Positions 1 to 7,030 of a stretch of 64,000 bases of DNA are shown here, piece after piece (within the stretch, counting starts at the first letter, position 1; each line of letters begins with the position of its first letter). A program made the translations under genes and the position numbers. Below the pieces are notes generated by a model, which was not told the origin of the DNA, ran no database searches, and saw only the letters and a list, made by a program, of their open reading frames with translations. This DNA comes from Roseateles aquatilis (GTDB lineage Bacteria > Pseudomonadota > Gammaproteobacteria > Burkholderiales > Burkholderiaceae_C), in assembly GCF_002205645.1 (NCBI RefSeq), contig NZ_NIOF01000001.1, positions 1,116,001 through 1,180,000 of the forward strand, given 5' to 3'.

Positions 1-375
1 GATCGTGGAAACACGGCACTGGAGGAAGGTCCGGACTGCATAGAGCGGCGTAGCAGCTAACGGCTGCCCGGCGAAAGCCGAGGATCAGAGCAACAGAGAC
101 GAGTCGGACCAGGTCTGGGACGGGTGTTCTGTTCGGACGGGGCGAAAGCCCCGAGCCGGACAGCCTCCCGAACCAGGCAAAGCCTGGTTCGGGTGAAACG
201 GGCAATCTCTACGCGCAGCAACACCAAGTAGGCCAACGTCGATGCGGCTCGCAGAGTTGGCGGGTAGGTGGCACCGAGCCGGGCAGCGATGCCCGGCCCA
301 GAGGAATGGCGGTCACGCGGGCGATCCGAAAGGAAGACCGGCGCACAGAATCCGGCCTATCGGCTTGCTTCACAC
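1..375 (+). ncRNA. rnpB: RNase P RNA, bacterial class A, 5' end outside window
   Basis: Catalytic RNA of RNase P, which removes 5' leaders from tRNA precursors. The conserved core is readable: GGAGGAAGGTCCGGACT near 21-37 (P4 5' strand region), a GCAACAGAGA block at 89-98, a GGTGAAACGGGCAA-like stretch near 191-205, and the 3' universal ACAGAATCCGGCCTATCGGC at 346-365. The 3' end is placed near 375 by analogy with E. coli M1 RNA. The window starts about 40-60 nt inside the gene, so the 5' strand of P1-P3 is missing. Reading frames crossing this region are not genes. The 376-522 stretch after it shows no clear feature. Confidence 0.95.
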
Positions 376-522
376 TATTTTCGGAACGCCGCTCATGCCG
401 TGCGACGTACGCGGGCCGCGCCGCGGCAAACCCCGCGCCCATCGGCGCCGAAACCCCTTCGGCCAACGTTCGCTTGCAAACGCTTGCAGCGTCACAGGCA
501 CATCGGTTGCTACCGTGACGGC

Positions 523-990
523 ATGCAGATCCAGGCCCTAGACCCCCACAGCCCCGCCGCGATGTCCCTGCTGGCGCAGTCGGACGCGTACATGGCGGCC
601 CTCTATCCCAGCGAGAGCAACCACCTCGAAGACCCTCACTCGCTCGCCCAGCCGCAGGTGCGCTTCATCGGCGTGTGGCTCGCGGAGTGGTTGGCGGCGT
701 GCGGCGCGGTGAAGGTCGTCGACGATGACGACGGCCCGTATGGCGAGATCAAGCGGGTGTTCGTTCAGCCACAGTTCAGGGGACGCGGGCTGTCCAAGGT
801 CCTGATGGAGGAGCTGGAGGCCCACCTCCGGGCGCAGGGCATCGACCTGGTGCGCCTGGAGACGGGCGTGCACCAGCCCGAGGCGCTGAAGCTTTACGAA
901 ACGCTGGGTTACGACCGCCGCTCGCCGTTCGGGCGCTATGCCGAGGATCCGCTGTCCGTTTTCATGGAAAAGCGTCTGACGGCGGACTGA
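523..990 (+). CDS. GNAT-family N-acetyltransferase
   Basis: Predicted cytoplasmic acetyl-CoA-dependent acetyltransferase of 155 residues, a normal size for a single GNAT domain. The acetyl-CoA-binding motif A is clear: IKRVFVQPQFRGRGLSKVLM, with the Q/RxxGxG-type pyrophosphate loop, followed by motif B (HQPEALKLYETLGY). The family acts on many amines, so the substrate cannot be named. The start is the ATG at 523; longer readings in this frame run back into the RNase P RNA gene and are rejected. No strong ribosome binding site is seen before the ATG. Not in an operon: the next gene is 208 bp away. Confidence 0.85.
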   Translation: MQIQALDPHSPAAMSLLAQSDAYMAALYPSESNHLEDPHSLAQPQVRFIGVWLAEWLAACGAVKVVDDDDGPYGEIKRVFVQPQFRGRGLSKVLMEELEAHLRAQGIDLVRLETGVHQPEALKLYETLGYDRRSPFGRYAEDPLSVFMEKRLTAD

Positions 991-1198
991 TCGGGCCCTC
1001 CCCCGAAGCCGGCCGGAGGTCGGCGGCGCGCCACGCCTGCGATGCCTACGCGCATCGCGCCGATGCGCCTGTCCCCTGCTCAGGTTCCCTTGTCCGGGGG
1101 AGTCTCATGCGGGTCGAGCGGCCTTACCGTCACGACGTCGCACCATCGAGACGTGCTTCCGCGCGGGCGCTTGCCCGGCGCGCCCCGGAGTCTGCCCG

Positions 1199-2296
1199 AT
1201 GTCCCGCTCGTCCCTTCACACCCCCAGGCTCGCCTCGATCGAGGCCGCCCGCGCGTTCGCCGCGCTGGCGGTGGTGCTGATGCACACGACGCACCTGATG
1301 CGGGTGCCGCAGTTCTCGGGCGAGGTGGCGCTCGGTGGGATCTTCGACTTCGGTTATGTCGGCGTCGATTTCTTCTTCGTGCTGAGCGGTTTCATCATCA
1401 CCTACGTCCACCACGCGGACCTGGGCGGTGGCGCCTCGCGTTGCCCTGGCTACCTGTGGAAACGCTTCGTGCGCGTCTTCCCGATCTACTGGACGGTGCT
1501 GGCGATGAGCGCGGGCCCGTCGATGCTGGCGCGGCTGTTGAGCGGCCGGCACCCGGTGTCGGAACTGGGCGCCGACGACATCCCCGGCACGCTGCTGCTC
1601 TGGATCGGCGGCAACGCGCCGGAGTACGTCGGCGTCGCGTGGTCGCTGCAGTACGAGGTGCTGTTCTACCTGAGCTTCTGCGTGCTGCTGCTGCATCTGC
1701 GCGCCGGACTGGCGCTCTACGGCCTGTGGGCGGCGCTGGTGGTGGCCCAGGCCTTCGGCGCGCTGCCGGGCGTGCTGCCGCTGCGCCTGGGCGATCCGCA
1801 TTGCCTGCAATTCCTGTTGGGGGTCGCGACCGGATTGCTGGCGCGGCGCGTGGCGCTGCCGGCGATGCGCTGGCAATGGCCGGTGGTGATCGGTGCGCTG
1901 GTCGCGGCCGTGGCGTATGAACGGCTGGGGCCGCAGGCCGCTCACGGGTTCGGCGGACGCGTCGCGCTGGGACTGGCTTCGGCGGCGGTGCTGGGCACCC
2001 TGGTCGCGATGGAACAACGCCGACCGGTGCGGGTGCCGGCGCCGCTGGTGCAGTTGGGGGCGGTGTCCTATTCGCTGTACCTGGGACACTGCCTCTTGAT
2101 CAACATCACGTTGACGCTGCTGGTCAAGGCCGGGGTGTATCACGCGCTGCCACAGGTGGCGGTGTTCGTGATCGCGGTGGTCGCAGCCGTGGGGGGCTGC
2201 TGGTTGATCGGGCGGTGGATCGAGCTGCCCATGGTCGCCAGGTTGCGTCGGCGGCGGACGCCGCGGGCGGTGGCCGTGCCCAACGCCGCGGCTTGA
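1199..2296 (+). CDS. Acyltransferase 3 family membrane protein
   Basis: Integral membrane O-acyltransferase of the OafA/OpgC type (acyltransferase family 3), 365 residues. The family moves acyl groups onto surface sugars such as O-antigen, exopolysaccharide or peptidoglycan. Seen here: the N-terminal signature RAFAALAVVLMHTTHL with the conserved R and H in the first membrane helix (residues 18-35), the GVDFFFVLSGFIIT motif near 58-72, and about ten hydrophobic segments ending near residue 345. GGAG lies 8 nt before the ATG. No glycosyltransferase or polysaccharide genes sit beside it, so the acceptor is unknown. Confidence 0.88.
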   Translation: MSRSSLHTPRLASIEAARAFAALAVVLMHTTHLMRVPQFSGEVALGGIFDFGYVGVDFFFVLSGFIITYVHHADLGGGASRCPGYLWKRFVRVFPIYWTVLAMSAGPSMLARLLSGRHPVSELGADDIPGTLLLWIGGNAPEYVGVAWSLQYEVLFYLSFCVLLLHLRAGLALYGLWAALVVAQAFGALPGVLPLRLGDPHCLQFLLGVATGLLARRVALPAMRWQWPVVIGALVAAVAYERLGPQAAHGFGGRVALGLASAAVLGTLVAMEQRRPVRVPAPLVQLGAVSYSLYLGHCLLINITLTLLVKAGVYHALPQVAVFVIAVVAAVGGCWLIGRWIELPMVARLRRRRTPRAVAVPNAAA

Positions 2297-2320
2297 GCAG
2301 GCCTGCCCCCTCCTTCGACT

Positions 2321-2401
2321 TCGCGGCGCCAGGCGCGGGCTCCCTCATCCTCGCGGCGCCGGCGCGAACTCCCTGGACCTCGCGACGCCAGGCGCGGGCT
2401 C
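2321..2401. repeat. Three degenerate ~30-bp direct repeats
   Basis: Three copies of TCGCGRCGCC-(A)-GGCGCG-RRCTC begin at 2321, 2351 and 2380, separated by short variable linkers. They lie in the 304-bp gene-free stretch between two convergent genes (2297-2600). Each copy is itself partly palindromic (GGCGCC). Function unknown. Confidence 0.6.
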
Positions 2402-2406
2402 TCCAC

Positions 2407-2442
2407 GGGGCGAGGGGGCTCCCTCCTGGACCCCCTCGCCCC
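2407..2442. terminator. 12-bp perfect hairpin between convergent genes
   Basis: Left arm GGGGCGAGGGGG (2407-2418), 12-nt loop, right arm CCCCCTCGCCCC (2431-2442). It lies between the 3' ends of the acyltransferase gene and the opposing FHA gene, where a bidirectional terminator would be expected. No T-tract follows on either strand, so intrinsic termination is uncertain. Confidence 0.45.
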
Positions 2443-2557
2443 ATTCCGGCCCCAGCCACAGTCATGGACTGCGTGCATGCGATCAACCTGGCCGAATCAG
2501 GCAGCGAGGCCTGCCGATACGCATCGGACCTGGACCCGTCGAAGGTCGAAGGTCCGA

Positions 2558-2593
2558 GGGCTTGGGGCTTGGGGCTTGGGGCTTGGGGCTGGG
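2558..2593 (+). repeat. GCTTGGG heptamer tandem array, G-quadruplex motif
   Basis: Four perfect tandem GCTTGGG units (2560-2587) plus a shortened GCTGGG. On the plus strand this makes six runs of three or four G separated by 2-3 nt loops, an ideal intramolecular G-quadruplex pattern. It lies 7 bp beyond the stop codon of the minus-strand FHA gene, so the C-rich strand is in that mRNA's 3' region. Confidence 0.75.
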
Positions 2594-2600
2594 ACGGGAA

Positions 2601-3599
2601 CTACTCGTCGTTGTCGCCGCTGCCGCCGGACTGCTCGTTGCGTTTCTCGGCCTGCTTCAGCAGCGGAGCTTCGAGCGACTGCATGCCGTCGATGAAGCTG
2701 TCGACCGGCTTGGGCGTGGCGATGCGCAGCACGGGCGGCGCCAGGGTGGCCATGTAGTTGGGGCCTAGCCAGTACTGCTGCTCGGTGCGCCGGCCAACGG
2801 TCAGCACGACGCCGACGATCGCCATCGCGCCGATGCCCACCGCCAGTCGCCGCGAGGCGCGCGGCCAGACCACCGTGGCATGCCACCACAGCAGCAGCGC
2901 GGCGCCGATGGGCATCGTCAATGCTTCCACCGACAGCAGTCGCGGCAGGTTGAAGGCATAGGCCATCAGCGGCAGCGCCAGGCCGATCAGTTGCATCGCC
3001 ACCGTCGCGACCAGCGCGCGCCACAGGTGCGCGCCGAAGGCGAACCAGTGCCGGAACACCTGCGTGACCAGCGCCCACAACGCGGCCCAGATCAGCGCCA
3101 CGCCGATGGGCGCGAGCATCGCGCTGACGGTGTCGACCCAGGTGGCCGAGCCGTCGCTGCCGGCCCAGTTGGTGGCCAGCATCATGAGCACCCAGACCGC
3201 CAGCAGCGCGGGCAGGGCCCAGTGCGGGCGCGCGTCGCGGCGCACCGGCTCGTCGTGGCGCAACAGCGGCTTCTCGGCCGGCAGCGGATCGAGCGAGGTC
3301 CGCAGCCGCAGCCGCGTCGCGCCGATCTGCAGCAGCGCCGCCGACGGCCAGGCGTGGCGCGAGCCGGCGGCAAGCCGGCGCCCGTCCAGCCAAGCGCCGT
3401 TGTGGCTGGGCAGCAGTTCCAGGGTCGGGGTGTCGTCCTGCCAGTGCAGCAGCGCATGCGCGCCGGCCAGGTGCGGGTCGGACAGCACCAGATCGCTCTC
3501 GGGCGAGCGGCCGATGCGCACCGGCCAGGCGCGGACCTTGTGCGTTTCCCGGCAATGACCGTCCCGGTCGACGATCTCGATTACCGCGGCGTGGTCCAT
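2601..3599 (-). CDS. FHA-domain membrane protein
   Basis: 332 residues. An N-terminal forkhead-associated fold (about residues 22-105) is recognisable from VRIGRSPESDLVLSDPHLAGAH and the later LLPSHNGAWLDGRRL. FHA domains normally bind phosphothreonine peptides. Here the usual Ser of the S-x-x-H motif is Ala (LAGAH), so phosphopeptide binding may be weak. Residues about 120-275 hold five or six hydrophobic membrane segments, and the C-terminus is charged (EKRNEQSGGSGDNDE). The ATG lies 19 nt inside the end of the upstream protease gene, indicating translational coupling. The pair probably forms one envelope signalling or quality-control unit; that role is inferred. Confidence 0.75.
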   Translation of the reverse strand: MDHAAVIEIVDRDGHCRETHKVRAWPVRIGRSPESDLVLSDPHLAGAHALLHWQDDTPTLELLPSHNGAWLDGRRLAAGSRHAWPSAALLQIGATRLRLRTSLDPLPAEKPLLRHDEPVRRDARPHWALPALLAVWVLMMLATNWAGSDGSATWVDTVSAMLAPIGVALIWAALWALVTQVFRHWFAFGAHLWRALVATVAMQLIGLALPLMAYAFNLPRLLSVEALTMPIGAALLLWWHATVVWPRASRRLAVGIGAMAIVGVVLTVGRRTEQQYWLGPNYMATLAPPVLRIATPKPVDSFIDGMQSLEAPLLKQAEKRNEQSGGSGDNDE

Positions 3600-5146
3600 G
3601 CGAATCCTTGCAGATAGTGACGCGTCAGCCGGGTGGCATTGGCGAAGCTGACGCCGCGGGCGTCGAAGCGGCCCAGCGCGCCCTCGGTGGACGAGTCCAC
3701 GTTGGTCACCAGCACCGTCAGGTCAAAGAGTCCTTCAAGCTTGCGGTAGGCCCGCAGGCAGGCGACGGCGCGCAGCGGCGGGCCGTCCTTCTGCTGGACG
3801 AAGTCCTCGCGACAGTACGGCGCGGTGCGGTCGCGGTCGGGGCCGCCCAGGCGCTCGTTGCGGAAGCTGCCCGAGTAGATGTTGGCGAAGCGCACGGCGC
3901 CCAGCTTGCTGCCGTCGTAGACCTCCTCCGTGACGCCGAAGTAGCCGGTCTGCAGCGATTCGCTGATGAACAGCGCGTGCTCCATCCGGCATTGCGTACG
4001 CTGCATCTGCAGGCCCTGCGCGTCGGCCGGCGTGCCGCTGCCCCAGCAGCGCATGTATTGCTCCTGCGGGATCGGGAAGCGGTAGCGCGGATGCGGCAGC
4101 GTGCGCCACGGCTGGGCCAGGAAGTTGCGCGACAGCTCCTCCTGGTAGGCCATCAACTGCCCGCGCAGCTTGGGCCACGCCGCCCCCTTGAGCGGCGCGG
4201 CGTCGCGGCTGCGCGCCAGCAGCGCCGCCGCGTGCGCGGCCGGCACCAGGAAGCTCATCTGCTGCGCGAAGATCATCGTCGAGACGTTGATGCCGACGAT
4301 CTCGCCGTCCTCGTCCAGCACCGGGCCGCCGCTCATGCCGGGGTTGATGGCGCCGGAGTAGTAGATCAGCGGATCGAAGCTGCGCTCCACCAGGCCGTTG
4401 TAGGTGCCCTCGACGACGGCGAAGGCCACGTCGTGCGGGTTGCCCATCGAGTAGATGCGCTCGCCCTTGGCCAGCGGCTGGTCGAGCTTGCGGAAGACCA
4501 GCGGCGCCGCGGTCATGCGCCGCGTGGTGTCGGAAGCCGCGGCATTGGCGGCCGGCGCGGACACCCCGCCCTGGGGCGCGGCCGCCTTGCCACCTCCGGC
4601 GATGCGCAGCAACGCCAGATCGCGCCGCGCATCGAAGTCCAGCAACTCCAGGTCACCGCCCTCGCCGTCCGGCGTCGCGTACTGCAGGCGATAGCGGTCA
4701 GGCTCCAGCGCGAACTGGCTGACGACGTGATAGTTCGTGATGACGTGGCCCTCGGCGCTGACGACGAAGCCCGACCCCACCGAGGCCTGGCTGCCGTTGG
4801 AGAGCGTGCGGACCTGCAGCAGCTGCGCGCGGCTGCGGTCGTAGAGGCGCCGGGCGCTGGCCGAGACCGGCGCGGTCGCGAGGGCCTGACTGGCCGCCGC
4901 GCCGGGCACCGGCAGACCGGGAGCAAGGCCGGGCAGGACCGCGGGCGGGCCCGGCCGGGGCGCCGGCATCGGCGCGGGTGTCGGTGCCTGGACCGGCGCC
5001 TGCTTGGGCGCCGTCGGCTGGAGGGTCGGCGCGGCGGGGCCGGACGCGGGACGCGTCTGGGCGCCGACCGGCAGGCCGAGCGCTGCGATCAGCAGCAGCC
5101 CCGCCCCGGCGGCGGACCGCGCATGGGTGATGAATTTTCGCGACAA
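3581..5146 (-). CDS. Exported trypsin-like serine protease
   Basis: 521 residues from a TTG start at 5146, chosen because GGGAG lies 9 nt upstream and a signal peptide follows at once (basic SRKFITHAR, then a hydrophobic core ending LPVGA near residue 29). A Pro/Ala-rich linker runs to about residue 90. The S1 protease domain shows the triad: H140 in TNYHVV, D176 in RRDLALL, S272 in GMSGGPV (Met replaces the usual Asn of GNSGGP). No PDZ domain is seen, unlike DegP/HtrA. Residues about 330-521 form a Cys-containing C-terminal domain I cannot assign. The 3' end overlaps the FHA gene by 19 nt. Substrate unknown. Confidence 0.82.
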   Translation of the reverse strand: MSRKFITHARSAAGAGLLLIAALGLPVGAQTRPASGPAAPTLQPTAPKQAPVQAPTPAPMPAPRPGPPAVLPGLAPGLPVPGAAASQALATAPVSASARRLYDRSRAQLLQVRTLSNGSQASVGSGFVVSAEGHVITNYHVVSQFALEPDRYRLQYATPDGEGGDLELLDFDARRDLALLRIAGGGKAAAPQGGVSAPAANAAASDTTRRMTAAPLVFRKLDQPLAKGERIYSMGNPHDVAFAVVEGTYNGLVERSFDPLIYYSGAINPGMSGGPVLDEDGEIVGINVSTMIFAQQMSFLVPAAHAAALLARSRDAAPLKGAAWPKLRGQLMAYQEELSRNFLAQPWRTLPHPRYRFPIPQEQYMRCWGSGTPADAQGLQMQRTQCRMEHALFISESLQTGYFGVTEEVYDGSKLGAVRFANIYSGSFRNERLGGPDRDRTAPYCREDFVQQKDGPPLRAVACLRAYRKLEGLFDLTVLVTNVDSSTEGALGRFDARGVSFANATRLTRHYLQGFAWTTPR

Positions 5147-5279
5147 CGCTGGTGTCTCCCGAGGAAGGGCGAGATGAGTCGGAAAGCGTCGGGCACACGG
5201 CCCGTCCGGGCCCGGCCCGACGTCGCATGCTAGCGGCTTTGAGGCAAGCCCCAGCCAATCGATGCAGGTCGGCCGCCAG

Positions 5280-6746
5280 TTACTGCTGCTGAGGACGCTC
5301 GCCAGCGGGCGGCTCCTCGGGCGCGGCGCCCTTGATGGGGCGTTTGTCGCCAGGCCAGGCACCGAACAGCGGCAATGGCATCCGCACCGGCGTCACGTCG
5401 AGGTAAAGGTTGACCACGGTGTAGTCCTCGGGGCCGAGCTCGTCGGTGCTCCAGCCCACGCTGCCGGGGCCCTTGTAGAGCCGGAACAGGAACCCCAGGT
5501 CGGCCAGCGAGTCGCCCGCCTTGGGCGCGGCCTCGAAGCTCAGGCCGCGGACCTCGGGCTGGACGCTGTCGATCAGGATGGACATCGCGGTCGAGATCGT
5601 CGAGTCCCCCAGCATGTCCGTGTAGAACTGCGGCAGCGTGTAGTACGGCTTGTAGTCGGGTGCGCCGGGCTCCAGCTTCTGGCCGCGCAGCTTCACCGCC
5701 GACGGCGTCACGCCGCGGGTGGCCAGGTTCATGCGGTCGCCGTGGTCGAGGTAGGTCAGCTTGGCCTGCTTGAGGTTGAACACGCCGAGCGCCCGATCGC
5801 TGGACGCCTCGCTCAGGTCGACCAGCAGCGCGCCCTTGTGGCCGACGATCTCGACCTCGTCGCCGCGGATCACCGCGGCGGAGTTCTCGTCGACGCCCAG
5901 GCCGAGCTGGTAGCCCTTGGCCAGCATCAACGGCACCATGCGGCCGAAACGGCCACGCTTGAGGAAATGCTGGTCGACGAACAGCTTGGGCCCGACGAAA
6001 CCCAGCCCGCGGTCGATCTGCTTGCCCTCCTCCCACTTGCCCTTGAGGATGCTGATGACGCTGGGCGCGTCGCGGAACATCACCGTGCTCATGATCGCCG
6101 CGCCGGCCGAGGTGCCGGCCACCACGCCGCCGCGCCGGTAGACGTCCCAGATGGCGTCGAGCATGGGCGTCGGGCGGCCTTCGGGATACAGCACGTCGAC
6201 GATGCGCTCCTGCGAGCCGCCGGTGAAGAAGATGCCCTTGGCGCCGCGGACCTTGGCGATCAGCGCGGCATCGCGGACGACCTTGTTGAGGTCCACCCAT
6301 GAGAACTTCGGCGCCACGGGCAGCGCCTCGGCGATCGCGCCGCGGCGCTGCAACTGCTCGACGACCTGCTTGGCGCTGGCCTCCGGATCCTCGGCCGCGG
6401 TGCCGAAGACCACGAAGCGCGCGCCACGGCCGCCGGCCAGCGCGATGAGCCGGTTCCAGACCTCGTCGTTGTCGGCCTTGAGCGCACCGCCGATGGCCAT
6501 CGCGTGGCCTTTGATGGGGACATCCGCCGCGGGGCCGGGTGTTGCCTGGGCGGCCGCGGAGGCCGGCGCGGCGGATGTCGGCGCGACCAGGGCCGGCACG
6601 GTCACGGCCGGCGCGGCGACGGGCCTCACCGCGGGCGGCTGGGCCTTGGGCGATGGATTGGCCGCCTGCGACGGCAGCACCATGGCCGCGAGGAACAACG
6701 TGGCCGCCACGCGGCGACACGGGAAAGGAAGCAGGCGTTCGATCAT
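5280..6746 (-). CDS. Exported cyanophycinase (peptidase S51)
   Basis: Serine peptidase expected to hydrolyse cyanophycin (multi-L-arginyl-poly-L-aspartate) to beta-Asp-Arg dipeptides. 488 residues: signal peptide (1-28, ending PSQA), a long Ala/Pro linker to about 75, then the S51 domain. Motifs seen: FFTGGSQE (173-180), GTSAGA with nucleophile S213, and VDQHFLKRGRFGRM (257-270), typical of true cyanophycinases. The signal peptide makes it like the extracellular CphE group rather than intracellular CphB. No cyanophycin synthetase is present in the window, which fits scavenging of external polymer. It is divergent from a TonB-dependent receptor at 7031. Confidence 0.88.
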   Translation of the reverse strand: MIERLLPFPCRRVAATLFLAAMVLPSQAANPSPKAQPPAVRPVAAPAVTVPALVAPTSAAPASAAAQATPGPAADVPIKGHAMAIGGALKADNDEVWNRLIALAGGRGARFVVFGTAAEDPEASAKQVVEQLQRRGAIAEALPVAPKFSWVDLNKVVRDAALIAKVRGAKGIFFTGGSQERIVDVLYPEGRPTPMLDAIWDVYRRGGVVAGTSAGAAIMSTVMFRDAPSVISILKGKWEEGKQIDRGLGFVGPKLFVDQHFLKRGRFGRMVPLMLAKGYQLGLGVDENSAAVIRGDEVEIVGHKGALLVDLSEASSDRALGVFNLKQAKLTYLDHGDRMNLATRGVTPSAVKLRGQKLEPGAPDYKPYYTLPQFYTDMLGDSTISTAMSILIDSVQPEVRGLSFEAAPKAGDSLADLGFLFRLYKGPGSVGWSTDELGPEDYTVVNLYLDVTPVRMPLPLFGAWPGDKRPIKGAAPEEPPAGERPQQQ

Positions 6747-7030
6747 CGGCGGAGCCTCGAACCGCGGACCAGCGGCATTGCATGACGAATGGACGTCGGG
6801 ATCTGAAGTCGGGTATCGACGTCAGGCGTCGACGTCAGGAATGAGAGTGAACGTCGCGCGAAGGCAAGGGGCCGCACGACGATAGCCGTTGCAGGGTGTC
6901 ATGCGGTGACCACCGGTGACAGGCAGTTGTATCGGCACGACTGGACAGGAACACCCTCTAGGCTCGTGACGGCCTGCTCCCTAGACTGGCCCGACAGAGC
7001 CATCGCCATCGGCCACAAGGGAGCCACGTC
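6747..7030. promoter_or_regulatory. Divergent promoter region, cyanophycinase / TonB receptor
   Basis: 284 bp with no gene, between two divergent start codons. It holds an 11-bp direct repeat TCGACGTCAGG at 6816-6826 and 6829-6839 (13-bp period, so the repeats are not on the same helical face) and GGTGACCACCGGTGAC at 6905-6920. Promoters for both genes must lie here, but I cannot assign -35/-10 boxes with confidence. Confidence 0.5.

Noticed and set aside
242-520. Short open frames over the start of the window
   Set aside because: They overlap the RNase P RNA core, which is an RNA gene.
991-1198. Possible riboswitch upstream of the acyltransferase gene
   Set aside because: The region is GC-rich with some pairing potential, but no conserved riboswitch core could be matched.
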